Positions 22,746-34,056 of a DNA stretch of 64,000 bases are shown here, in pieces. Numbering within the stretch: position 1 is the first letter of the stretch; every line of letters starts with the position of its first letter. The DNA lies in the NCBI GenBank assembly GCA_017893485.1, contig CM030360.1:4018467-4082466 (forward strand), in the 5' to 3' direction. The notes beneath the pieces are model-generated. The model ran no database searches, was not told where the DNA came from, and was given only the letters and a program-made list of their open reading frames with translations. Made by a program: the position numbers and the translations under genes. Source of the stretch: Hemerocallis citrina. Taxonomy: Eukaryota; Streptophyta; Magnoliopsida; Asparagales; Asphodelaceae.

Positions 22746-23606
22746 GTATCTTGTAGTTCGTGTTGGCTTTTGAGTGGGGTCCGGTGCGACTGGGCAATAG
22801 TGGCAAACAAGGACACCACTATTGACTGTAGTAACGGAACTAGACCGTACCTGCAACTTCGCCAGTCAGGTAGTATTATGTCAGGAACAGGATGGGTACC
22901 AAAGTAGAATATATGGCACGGGTTCAAATCCCTATATATGAAGAAACGGCTTGAGATGGGGCGTATGTAGTATGGGCTGCATACTGTCCTGAGACTTGCT
23001 TACATTAGAATAGGAGCATCCTAGCCTTAGTTGATATTGCATTAGATTCTAGTCATAGCACTCACGAACACTTAAACTACATTGACACATTTGCCATGAT
23101 TGTATTTTTATTTTGGGAGATTCGCTGCTAGTCATCAGCCCTTAAGCGTCAGTATATGTACTGACGTCACCACTTCAATAGGTACTGAATCGCAGAAGTA
23201 CATGTGCAAGATTCAGGAGGACTCAAGGTAAGAAAAGCGAGGAATCGATGTCATTTTAAGTTCCGCTGTAATATTTATGTTGATTATTTATTTGTTAGGA
23301 AGCATCCAAGTAAAATACCAAGTGTTGTTCTTTATTTATTGTACTCTGATGTAAATTATTGAAAGTTGTAACACTTGAGATTATAAAGGTATTATTGTAA
23401 CACTGTATAATGTATTGCAATTTTGTAACATTCATTTGTAATGAATAAAAAGTTTTAAATTTTCTTGTTTTTCTGTGTATTGTGGCTAATTAAAGAAAAA
23501 ATTCTGGCTCGTGTCACGGTTTCCCAGTTACAGGGAAATCGTGGCGTTACAAGACTACTGGGGCAAAAAAGTAATAGAGGTTGCAAAAAACTAAGATACA
23601 TCTCTA

Positions 23607-24302
23607 TGTTAGAAAAATTTTGTTGTTGAGTTTAGCGACAACGGATCCTGATGACGAAAAATCAAACAAATAGATTTAACCAATCACATAAAGCACACAA
23701 TAATTTTCGGGCAACCTAATCCGGGGGAGAAAGAAATAAAATATTATTTCAACTAGAGAATATACAAAGTATTACACTCGCACCAAGAACATATCTATCT
23801 CCCAAGTCTCACTAGAAGATTGTAGGCTGTTTACAATGGGGAACTCTCGGTCTCAACACTCATATGAAGTACTCTATCTTTTACTCTTCTATTCTCAAAT
23901 GAGTAGTTACATAAACATATGTATAGATCTAGAGAAACCCTATGTTGTAATCTTGATACATAAGTCGTCCGATATATTTTGAATAAAGAAACACACTATA
24001 GGAGTCTTACGATCTAACTCGAAGATGAAGTTAGACCCGAAAGATTACCCAGACCTAAGCCCAAAAAAACTACAAATCCGCCGTCGTTGGTCGGCTGCCT
24101 AAAGAGGCAGTCGACCGTACTTGAACAACTCCAAACCCGATAGGGGGTCGGTCGACTGTCCATTATGGACAGTCGACTGTACATGTTATTGCTGGCTGCT
24201 GTCTGTTGTTTCCACTTCTTCTCACAACGATGCTTCGTTCTTCCTTCGCTCCATCATCTTCCACTCATCGAACTACAAGTATGCAAAACATAAAACCCAA
24301 CA
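23607..24302 (-). repeat. Ty1/copia array, LTR A
   Basis: On the plus strand the LTR runs TGTTAGAAAAATT to AAACCCAACA. Its flank CTCTA (23602-23606) pairs with CTCCA after LTR C (35519-35523), a slightly eroded 5-bp duplication that defines the whole array. Near its right end is a perfect hairpin GTCGACTGTCC-ATTAT-GGACAGTCGAC. Confidence 0.82.
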
Positions 24303-25757
24303 ATCTCTACATTGGATTGCATACGCATGCTATCAACAATGCGTGATCAAACTCATCTACTCTTTTATTCTCCTCCTCCAAACGAACTCGGTTATATGAC
24401 TTCTTCAGCTAGTTGAATCAATTTGCCACATTTTTCTCCAATTAGTATGTCTCCTCAAAGGCACACCCTAGTATGCGTTAACAAGGAGGTGCCGCCCACC
24501 TCACAAACTCCACCTACCCCGAGGCACTCCACCTCTCCACGATATTCGAATGCCATGGTCCCACTTCAGTGATTCTAGTGATGTCATACTAGGTGACGCT
24601 TCATGGACATATGACATAGAAACACTTGGCCAAGATTTCTCGATCCCACAAAGCTTATAGAGGTTGTGTGAGACACTCTACTTTCCAATCATCACCTTAC
24701 GACGATCTTCTCAAACTGATAAAACTCCATATTGAGTTGTGTGCCTGCAGCCTCGTGCTTCAATAAATCTTAAGGATATAAGATTTTGTTTCAACAAAAG
24801 AATATGCATGACATTCTCCAATGTGTACATATTTCCATATGGCACTTCCAACTCGACTGTTCTCTCACCCACTTCTTTACAAATCTCACAAACCACTATT
24901 CTTACACAACGATCTTCTGTGAACCTATAAGTAGAAAAAATCTCCCTCTCGGAGCATATATGAGAAGAACTTCCCGAATCAAGAAACCAGTATGAATACA
25001 CATCTATAGAACTTGAATCAAGAGCATAATCTAAAGTATCACCTAACTCAGTGGTACTGGCAACACTAACAATGTTGACGCTCTCGCGATTTAGCAAATT
25101 TTGATAATCACTCTTGTAATGCCCAATCATTCTGCAATAGTGGCAACAGATCCTTCCTTACTCGCACTTTCTCTTCCACTCGAAATACCCCTTACACTAA
25201 TGCAACTTGTAAAAGTATATGTCAATCTTTGAGTACCCCTCCCGAGTCCATCCGCTTCCAAGCCTTCGATCACCTATGCGTGGAAAGCTTCTACTTAGTA
25301 TACTCTCCATTTAGCATGGTGGTTATCATATGCTTGTATGGATTTGGTAGTGAATTTGTCAAGATGAAAGTTTAAGATCATCTGCGTACAATGTCTTCAA
25401 TTCAGTGGACTCTAAATTGGATTCCCATATGTGATCTTGAAAATCGGTACTTTTCTTCATTGAGTAACTGGACAATTTTTTCTTCCAGCACATCAGTTCT
25501 TGTAATGACAATTCTATGATGTTAGTCATGAGTCTTGCCCAAAAGACTCGTCGTGCTTCTACATCTAACTTTGTTCACCGAATACATCCGAACTAAATCA
25601 AAGGTTTCTGCATAATTCTTCACCTAAACCTCCAACTTTATGTCAGGCAGCCCCTCATGCTTGATCTTCATAGAACTCTGATATGTCACCTTCTCCAAGG
25701 AAACTCGAGAAACTCCTAAACTGCGGAAAATTTCTGACCTGATGCTCTGATACCAAT
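24303..25757 (-). pseudogene. Copia array, internal region 1: gag remnant, zinc knuckle, protease, no polymerase
   Basis: Read leftward from LTR B, the region opens with the primer site TGGTATCAGAGC (25744-25755, initiator tRNA-Met type), then eroded gag, a CCHC-like remnant near MIGHYKSDYQNLLNRES (about 25080-25130), the protease motif YWFLDSGSSSHIC (about 24960-25000) and the start of the GAG-pre-integrase region (VMHILLLKQNLISL, about 24780). It then passes straight to LTR A. Integrase, reverse transcriptase and RNase H are absent, and 1.46 kb leaves no room for them. A 139-codon stretch is still open (24711-25130). Confidence 0.82.
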
Positions 25758-26463
25758 TGTTAGAAAAAATTTATTGCTGAGTTTAGCAACAATGAGTCCT
25801 GATGACGAATAATCAAACAAGTAGATTAAACCAATCACACAAAGCACACAATGATTGGTCCCTATCCGGACAAACCTAATCTAGGGGAGAAAGAAAAAAA
25901 TATATTATTGCAACTAGAGACGATACAAAGTATTACACTCGTACCAAGAACTTATATATCTTTCAAGACTCACTAGAAGATTGTAGGCTGTTTACAATGG
26001 TGAGCTCTTAGTCTCAACTCTCATATGAAGTACTATCTATTTTACTCTTCTACTCTCAAATGAGTAGTTACATAAACATATGTATAGATCTAGAAAAAAC
26101 CCTAGGTTGTAATCTTGATACATAAGTCGTCTGATATATTTTAAATAAAGAAACACACTATAGGAGCCGTACGATCTAACTTGGAGACGAAGTTAGGCCC
26201 GAAAGATTACCCAGACCTAAGCCCCAAAAAACTACAAATCCGCCGATGTTGGTCGGCTTCCCAAAGTGGCAGTCGACCGTACTTGAACAACTCCAAACCC
26301 GATAGGGGGTCGGTCGACTGTCCATTATGGATAGTCGAATGTACATGCTGTTGCTGGCTGCTGTCTTCTGTTTCCACTTCTTCTCACAACAATGCTTCGT
26401 TCTTCCTTCGCTCCATCATCTTCCACTCATCGAATTACAAGTATGCAAGACATAAAACCAAAT
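25758..26463 (-). repeat. Ty1/copia array, LTR B (central)
   Basis: Same sequence as LTR A from TGTTAGAAAAAATT; the right end (ATAAAACCAAATAG) has lost the canonical CA. The hairpin corresponding to GTCGACTGTCC is present with one change. Confidence 0.82.
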
Positions 26464-27165
26464 AGTCTCCACATTGGATTGCATATGCATGCTATCAACA
26501 ATGTGTGATCAAACTCATCTAGACTCTTTTATTCTCTTCCTTAAAACGAACTCGGTTATGTGGCTTCTTCAGCTAGTTGAATCAATTTGACACGTTTTCC
26601 TCCAATTAGTATGCCACCTCAAGGGCACACTCTAGTATGTGTTAACAAGGAGGTGCCGCCTACTGCACGAACTTCACCTACCCTGAGGCACTCCACATCT
26701 CCACGATATTCGAACATCATGGTCCGACTTCAGTGATTCTAGTGATGACATACTAGATGATGCTTCATGGACATATGACATAGAAACACTTAGCCAAGAT
26801 TTCTCGATCCTACAAAGCTTATAGAGGTTGTGCGAGACAGTCTTCTTTTCAATCATCACCTAACAACAATATTCTCAAATGGATAGAACTCCATATTGAG
26901 TTGTTTGCCTACAGCCTCGTGCTTCAAGAAATCTTAAGGATATAAGATTATGTTTCAACAAATGAATATGAATGACGTTCCCCAATGTGTACATATTTTC
27001 ATATGGTGCCTCCAACTCGACTGTTCCCTCACCCACTTCTTCACAAATCTCACAAACCATTGTTTTCAAACAACGATCTCTTGTGAACTTATAAGTAGAA
27101 AACATATCTCTCTAGGAGCATATATGAGAAGAATTCCCTGAATCAAGAAACCAGTATGAATACAC

Positions 27166-27432
27166 TGTTAAGTTTTGTGAGAAATTAACAATTGGGAATT
27201 AGGGTTTTATCTCTAGATCTAAGTTGCTTGAGATATTCACCCTAGGTATCAAGATTGGAATACCTAGACTGCTATCACAAGCCAGTATTTATACCTAAAT
27301 ACTGGTTTGGGTATCGGGTTATAAGCCCACAAACCCGCGTTCCAATATCCAATCAATTGTACATTCATTGCACGTGTTACACATATGCACGTGCTATATT
27401 TATATAGAGAGAATATACCAATATATCCAACA
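27166..27432 (-). repeat. Chimeric copia element: 3' LTR
   Basis: TGTTAAGTTTTGTG to ATATCCAACA on the plus strand, 267 bp; on the minus strand it starts TGTTGGATATATTGG. Next to it (27433-27443) the purine run GGAGGAGAT on the minus strand is a polypurine tract. TACAC lies outside at 27161-27165. Confidence 0.9.
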
Positions 27433-28436
27433 ATCTCCTCCTATATTCTCAATATATAAAGTACAGGATTATCTCATTAGATCAGTATATAACTGACTGG
27501 CTGATAGCAGTCCATAAATGAAAAGCATCATAAAGGTATAGTTTCATAAGAACCAATAGAATTATAAAACTAAATAGTTCAATCAAGACTAAACCAATAT
27601 AATTAACTAGTTCCAAACCATATCCAATTCAGAATAGTTCACAAAGATTAAACCAACTGGAATGATCTGTCATAGTTTCAAAATCAAATAAAGCAAATAA
27701 ACTTCAAGAACAAAATATGAGTTTTAAGCTCATGAACACAAGAGTCTTAAACTGAACAGAAATTTTACCATGCAAGTGACTAATTTATTCTCGAAAGAAA
27801 TAAACTGAAATTCTATCCTTGCACACTGCTTTATGTTACTCCTCCATTTTGAGCAAATCATTATTTTGAAATCTATGTTAACAAATTCAACTCCTCCATC
27901 TTTGCTAGCTTATTGAAAACTAGAATATCAAGAGACACATCTCTAAGAATTCCAACAAATTTCACAAAGTATCTAGTTCCACAAAAGAACTTAGTACAAT
28001 TCATAATTAGCTTAGCAAAAATGTAATGCAAGCATCACAATCAAGTATCTTTAATAAGTAAAGTACATGAACTTTTTAGTTTCTACACAAGAACCATACT
28101 CTGTTTCATATTGGAATGAAAATACTGCCATTTCAATCATGGTTTAATATTGAATCATCAAAATTGGAATGAAACATGTATCCATAAAAAGACATATCAT
28201 CAAAATTGGAATGATATTTAGGACAATTTAATCATCGGAAACACATCGACAAGTTTTCATGTTTCATATTGGAATAATATGATTATTCTAAGTAAATTCC
28301 TTAGATATATAATACCATCAAAATTAGAATGACATTATATATTTGTGGAATTTATGTCGAATCATCAAAATTATCTAAAACATGTCAACTGCCTAAAATT
28401 TGATGCTTAAGTTTGAACTTCTCTATGGCTCCAATT

Positions 28437-28540
28437 GGATTCTAAATTTCAAAACAACTTGGATGTTAAAGCTTTTTTACTCAATAGCTTTTAACTCCAC
28501 TTTCCCCCACAGTTTTGATAATTAGATCACTTTTCAAGTC
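28437..28540 (-). repeat. Internal direct repeat, copy 1 (copy 2 at about 31857-31955)
   Basis: Both copies share GATTCTAAATTTCAAAACAA, GGATGTTAAAGCTTT, ACTCAATAGCTTT and CCCCCACAGTTTTGA in the same order and orientation, about 3.4 kb apart. Confidence 0.8.
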
Positions 28541-29206
28541 TCTTAGCAAGAGCATTAGCCATACTTGTCGCAATTGCACTTTATCTATGAGAAAGTTCAA
28601 CTAGGCTTCTTTCAGCCTTAATATACTCCTCTTACTATTATAGAGTGAGTTATGAGCTACAATGCATTGTAGCTTGATAGTCGCATAACAGAATTATAGA
28701 GTTACTTAAACTTCTTAATGGATAATTAGCAACAATTTTTTCAATCCACCCAGCCTTTTCCCTGCAGAGGATTACACATAGAGGTCTGATTTCATGGATG
28801 ATAGCACATTGCATGTTTGCTTTTTATTTCCATAACATTTCTGTTTCTCCTAGTATAAACACATATCTACTAGTTATCGACTGTCACTAAATTCTGAGCA
28901 TCATAATGCATCAGATCAGCCATTCATTCGAAGAATGACTAGAGTAGCACAAAGCAAACTCTTGAATACCACTCAGGTACCTCATTAGCTTCTTAAGGGC
29001 ACTCAAATGTGTATTAGATTATTAGTGAATCTACAGATCATACCTACCTCAAAGGCTATGTCTATTTTAGTGCAAATCTTTGTATACATGAGACTATCAA
29101 TTCCTTTAGAATGATCTACATGTCCCATAGTTGCACCATCATTAGGTGTCAACCTTTTATCATAATCATAAGGTGTTTCAAAACACACTTTCAAACACAC
29201 TTTCAA
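28480..29206 (-). pseudogene. Degraded copia RNase H region
   Basis: On the minus strand the fragments HVDHSKGIDSLMYTKICTK, DIAFEVGMICRFTNN, LKKLMRYLSGIQEFALCYSS and SNSIILLCDYQATMH appear in the order expected of the copia RNase H region (SLMYA..TRPDI..AV..RYL..T..GL.Y). Several stops interrupt the frame. Confidence 0.75.
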
Positions 29207-29800
29207 TTACTATATCCCCACTTTTGAAACACATTTTAATTTGATGAGTTTGACTAAGAGTTATCCCTTGCCAATTGAAAACTCACCCTTATACCTATGG
29301 TGTCCACAGTACTTAGATTTTCATGTTGAATTCTTTGGATAGCACAATTTTAACTTCATTTGTAATAGAGAGGTCACTTCCAAGAACATGCATATCAATA
29401 GAACAAGTAAATAATAGTCACTATATTTGACACACCACAAAGTTAAAGGCACTGATCTGAATTACTTGATTCATATACTAGTCTCTTTCAAAAATTTGTC
29501 AAATTATTTATTCGTTGGCTATACATGTTTTAAGAACATACAATGATTTTACTATATTGTAAATCTTGTTCACTAAACATATTAGCTCAAAGCTTTCCAG
29601 TACAAAACTGTTCAGTACAAAACCTTTTAAATATCCTTTATGAATGACAAAATTTCAATAGATGTAAGGGTAAGAAGAATACTTATTGTAGCAATATGAC
29701 AAACATGTGAGTAGACATCAAATAAATCTATCCCATTTTTCTCAGTCAATCTGTTAGCTACTAAAACGTATTAAAATTTCTATTGAACAATCAAAATTAA

Positions 29801-30825
29801 GGGTCTGTTTGGTTGGAGGGGAATGGAGGGAAAGGGAGGGGAGGGAAGAGGTTTTTTAATAGTTTTCTTGTTTGGTTCAATTTTTAGGAGGGGAGGGGAG
29901 GGAAATGGGGGGGTGCAACACCCCTCCTGAGCCAATTTTGGCTCCCCTCCAAAAGTGGGGGGATTTGGAGGGGAGAGAAAATAGGGCTAATTTTTTAAAG
30001 TGTCTAGACTAAAATGTCCTTTAAAAAATCTAAATCCTTAAAAACCTTTCTCCCTACTAGCAACAACTGTTTCTCTTCCAATCTCCCGCTCACTCTTTCT
30101 CCCTATCTCGGCAAAGTGAATCTGATAATTATTCAATCCTGTTCATGGGTATTCAATCCTGTTCATGGGGATAAAGCTGCAAATGAATAATGTTAACCCT
30201 AGTTTAATTGCTGATAAGGTTCTTGATGACCGCTTATCCTTTTCTCATCTGATCAGTTATGTTTCAACTGCTGACTGTTGGTTTTCTCATCTTCACAAAT
30301 TTGTATCTCATGGCTTTTGGTTGAAGTTTATGTGAATCATCAGATTCACTTTGCCGAGTCTGTTGTAGGTTATGGTTTACTTGTTGACAGTAACTTGTAC
30401 TTTTCATGCATTTGTAATTGCATAATCTTCTAGGTTGTTTGTTTAAACTTGCAATGCTGCACCACACTTGCATTTGCACTCAATGCATCAGTTAATTTTT
30501 ACACTTTTTCAATGCATCAGGCCTTCTCCCATTATAATATTAGAGATAAATCGATCACCACTAGTGTGTAAGTAACTCCATCAGCTGTGAACCCAGATCT
30601 TCAAATATTAGAGACACTTGATATTTTTTTGGTTGAGTTTTGTTATAAAATGTAAAGGGTATAAAAGTAATTTTATTATAAAATCCATTCCCTCCCCTTG
30701 TGAACCAAACAAGAAAATTATTATTTTTCCTCCCCTCCCCTCCTTTGAACCAAACAGAATTTTCATTAAATCCCTTCCCTCCCCTTCCCTCCCCTCCCCT
30801 CCCCTTGTTTGAACCAAAAAGACTC
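29801..30825. mobile_element. Harbinger-type MITE inside the chimeric element
   Basis: Ends GGGTCTGTTTGGTTGGAGG and, inverted, GAGTCTTTTTGGTTCAAACA, flanked by TAA (29798-29800, 30826-30828). Both subterminal zones are GGAGGGGAGGGG / CCCCTCCCCT runs that can pair with each other. A fragment of the Helitron 5' motif (ATTATAATGGGAGAAGGCC on the minus strand) lies at about 30520-30540, and a 20-bp tandem (ATTCAATCCTGTTCATGGG) at about 30132-30170. Confidence 0.8.
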
Positions 30826-31429
30826 TAAGTTTCTTCTACAAAACCCCACTTACTTACTATAGTTTTAGCCCCTTTCGGCAGATCAACTAAATTAAAGTAT
30901 TATTGTATGACACAGAATCATCTCATTGTCTACTAAAGACTCTTCTAAGCACATTTGTCATTTAGGTTTTCAAGTGTCAGTAAGGCTGGTTCTTGACTCC
31001 AACTGTGAATCATTGAACATGTCTGTAGGACTAGATTATTTCATACATTTATCTTTGATGAACATATCCTCAAAGAACTTTGCAAGTCTAGATTCTTCTA
31101 ACACAAATTAGATAGATCCAACATCTGTCCATAGAGCTACATTCTGCAATTTCTAAGCACACAAATATTTGTTGTAGGTCCTACTTTAGGCCTTCTAGAG
31201 TCATGTACTCTAACAAAAGTATCACAACACACATTTTCACTTTAACAAAACTGTTTGTGTTTTCATACCATGATTTACAAGGTGTATTCAATTTAGAGTG
31301 TAGTAACACATTAGAGATATGATTAACAATACAACATCACTCATAATTACACAAGACAAATAACAGTCAATAATATAGAATTCAACATTTCACTAAGTGT
31401 TTGATTCTAACTTTTATCAATATCGTTTA

Positions 31430-31640
31430 ACTGTTGTAAGTAGAGTGCAGTAGAGATTATGTCCAATGCAAACTTCTTTAATGTTGTTAAAACATATTCA
31501 CCACCTCTATTACATCTGAACCCTTGATTTTTAGCATTTAAACTATAATTTTAATTCATTAAGAATAACAAGTGCTTCATTCTTCATATATATATGACAG
31601 ACTTATATTAATCATCTACAAAAGCGATTAAATACTTCTG
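31430..31640 (-). pseudogene. Degraded copia integrase fragment
   Basis: NQGFRCNRGGEYVLTTLKKF on the minus strand corresponds to the conserved copia integrase segment (LRSDRGGEY...) around the second catalytic position, where D is replaced by N. Stops lie upstream. Confidence 0.65.
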
Positions 31641-33249
31641 ACCAGCAATCGTCTCATCTAGTCACAAAGCTACTGAGATCACAAATATCAGAATGTATTA
31701 ACTCAAGAAGTTGTGTGCTCCTAGAGACCATACTAAATGATTTTCTAGTGATCATAATCTAAGCACAACTTTCATATTTGTCATATTTTAATGAAGTGTC
31801 ATTTAGTAGAGTTATGAGTTTTAACAAGAACAAACAATTTAATATATAGTTCATAGTGATTCTAAATTTCAAAACAATTAGGATGTTAAAGCTTTGACTC
31901 AATAGCTTTCAACTCCATTTCCCCCACAGTTTTGAAAATTAGATCACATTTTCTCACAAACAATTGGATATATAGTTCTCAAATTCTAGCCAATTATGCT
32001 ATGTTCAAGAACACAATTAGAACTATTATTATTAATTGTCTCATTTGTTAAACTCAACTTATACATACGATTGACAATATATGCACTTTATAAGAGTTAA
32101 TACAAAATTACTCTATCACATTTTACAAAAATTATTTGCTTTCTCTAATGGTTCTAACAATGTCCACTTGCTCAAACATATTGAGCAAAGAGTTCTTTCC
32201 TTTATTCGTTCTTCATCATCTTCATAACGCTAAATGAGATAATGTCTAACATATTATGATTCAACTTTGCACACACAGTACAATGAACGAGAAAGAACAA
32301 AACGTAACTAGTATAATTATATTCTATATTAAGAGATGCTCTCTCCTAAGTTACAGACATTTGTTATACATCTTATACAATTTTTATTTTATTTCTAAAA
32401 TTTTAGAGAAGCAAATATGTAATCTCACACAAACTGCAAACAATGAATTTGTCAAAATATCTATACACATAATATGATAAAACACTTAACAATCCTAAAC
32501 ATGCTAGTTTTCCAAAGCGAGAATAACTATGATCTAAAACTCTCAATCATATAATCAAACGCACAAAACGTTAACACATTCATCACATGAAAGTACTAAG
32601 CAAGATTAGAGTAGATCATACCGACACTTCAAGTTAGAAGTATTTTTCCAAATTCGATGGAGCAGCCTGTGTAATGCAGACTTATCATTCCATGATGCAA
32701 ATTCATCGTCTCCAACATATACAATTTGTAGGTAACATTAAAGTTCCTACATTCATCAAATTGTCTGTTAAAGATTAGACAATTAAACAAATTATTAGCG
32801 CATCTAATTCTAGCAACAATTTGATTGGAGATCCGAATTTTATAGTCAACATACAGTTTAACTTATCAAAATTGATATTTTGTTTTAGCACATAGCCAAA
32901 GCAACTGTTCAACTTGTATTAAATTAAACAAATGATCAATACAGTCTTGAACTTAACCACTCTTAGCATCATAGTAATTCTATAATTCAAAACGTAATCT
33001 TAGAATGAGTGTTTTGAACTTCCAGCACATAGCAAAATATTTAACAGAAATTTAATATGAGGAAAGTAAAGAACTTATCTTTCACCATCTCTTCCCCTTC
33101 AATTGATTAGACTCATGTCTGTTGGGAACAAATCCAAACAACAAACCATTCTGCGCCAAAGAGACCTAGCATCGAACACCTTGTGTGCGTCTAAACAGAT
33201 CTGAGCACTATAACAAAAACTCTGATACTTCTTCAAAATAGTAATCTGT

Positions 33250-33770
33250 TCCCATCAGGAGTGAAGTGAAGCCCATCTCTTAGAAAGAACTTCTCCCATC
33301 CTGGAAACTATTGCATCTTCGACCAGATGTCAATTACTGGAATGTTGGATTCCTTAGCAACTGCAATACATGCCTTGGCATAAGCACCAGCAGAGTCATT
33401 TGTCCTCTCTGGCAAACATGAAGGATTTTCTCTGCATCAAGAAAAAACCTTTCTTTATTCTTTTTCTAATTCGCCCATTTTCGTCTATAGGAGGTGGTGT
33501 GATGAGAACCACCACCGTTGTGGGCCACCATTCCTTTAGGGACGAGCAAATTGTTTTCAGATTCCGACTGTACTCGTCAATTGAACATCTCGGATCCTTC
33601 ACCAAAAGCGCGCCTGTCTCCTTCAGCGATCTGCTCACTGCCGAGCAGAGCACGGTGAGCTCCTCCGTCGTCGACGAGGCCGAGAAGTACGCGCCGAGAT
33701 CCACAACCATCAGATCCATCATCGATCGTTCCGAGGGCAGTGACCGGATCTCTCTTAATCTCACAAATTG
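33250..33770 (-). pseudogene. Captured chimera: 2OG-Fe(II) oxygenase start fused to a GDSL esterase fragment
   Basis: The minus-strand frame 33764-33396 (122 codons, first ATG internal) begins with an N-terminal segment of a 2-oxoglutarate/Fe(II) oxygenase family: MVVDLGAYFSA, then VSRSLKETGALLVKDPRCS. The next residues, IDEYSRNLKTICSSLKEWWP and TVVVLITPPPIDENGRIR, belong to the plant GDSL esterase/isoamyl acetate hydrolase-like family. After a shift in frame near 33430-33480 the esterase continues: PERTNDSAGAYAKACIAVAK, IPVIDIWSKM, a stop, then FPGWEKFFLRDGLHFTPDGN, which contains the catalytic DxxH (DGLH) block. The two families are unrelated, so the fusion arose within or through the element. 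No iron-binding HxD or GDSL motif is included, so no activity is expected. The join is in frame. Confidence 0.85.
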
Positions 33771-33789
33771 ATTAAGAATATATCAAAAT

Positions 33790-34056
33790 TGTTAAGTTTT
33801 GTGAGAAATTAACAATTGGGAATTAGGGTTTTATCTCTAGATCTAAGTTGCTTGAGATATTCACCCTAGGTATCAAGATTGGAATACCTAGACTGCTATC
33901 ACAAGCCAGTATTTATACCTAAATACTGGTTTGGGTATCGGATTATAAGCCCACAAACCCGCGTTCCAATATCCAATCAATTGTACATTCATTGCACGTG
34001 TTACACATATGCATGTGCTATATTTATGTAGAGAGAATATACCAATATATCCAACA
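33790..34056 (-). repeat. Chimeric copia element: 5' LTR
   Basis: 267 bp, nearly identical to the other LTR; exact TACAC follows at 34057. Its inner edge abuts the captured host-gene segment within about 26 bp. Confidence 0.9.

Larger units (their letters stand above)
18957..23551 (+). mobile_element. Solo LTR of a Tekay-like Ty3/gypsy element (4.6 kb)
   Basis: It starts TGTAATATCCCGGACGG and ends GTGGCGTTACA, i.e. TG...CA, and is flanked by AGACT on both sides (18952-18956, 23552-23556). There is no internal domain, primer site or second LTR, so it is the product of recombination between two LTRs. Its ends (TGTAATATCC...GGCGTTACA), the TATAAATACCCC context at 19574 and the ATGTAGTATGGGCTGCATA segment at about 22965 match features of the LTRs at 53080 and 60599, so it belongs to a related family. 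It is very long for an LTR and about 0.7 kb from the OR start codon. Small frames inside are not genes. Confidence 0.88.
27166..34056 (-). mobile_element. Ty1/copia-type retroelement carrying host-gene fragments
   Basis: Two 267-bp LTRs (27166-27432 and 33790-34056) differ at about three positions by eye, and the target duplication TACAC is exact (27161-27165, 34057-34061), so insertion was recent. In element order the inside holds a chimeric host-gene segment next to the 5' LTR, then sequence without recognisable gag, integrase remnants, RNase H remnants and the 3' LTR. No tRNA-type primer site is visible by the 5' LTR. The pol remnants carry many stops, far more decay than the LTRs show. 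29801-30825 is a later MITE insertion. Confidence 0.85.

Noticed and set aside
18957..23551. Full-length retroelement with lost interior
   Set aside because: No second LTR, primer site or polypurine tract within; the TG...CA unit is directly bounded by AGACT on both sides, which fits a solo LTR.
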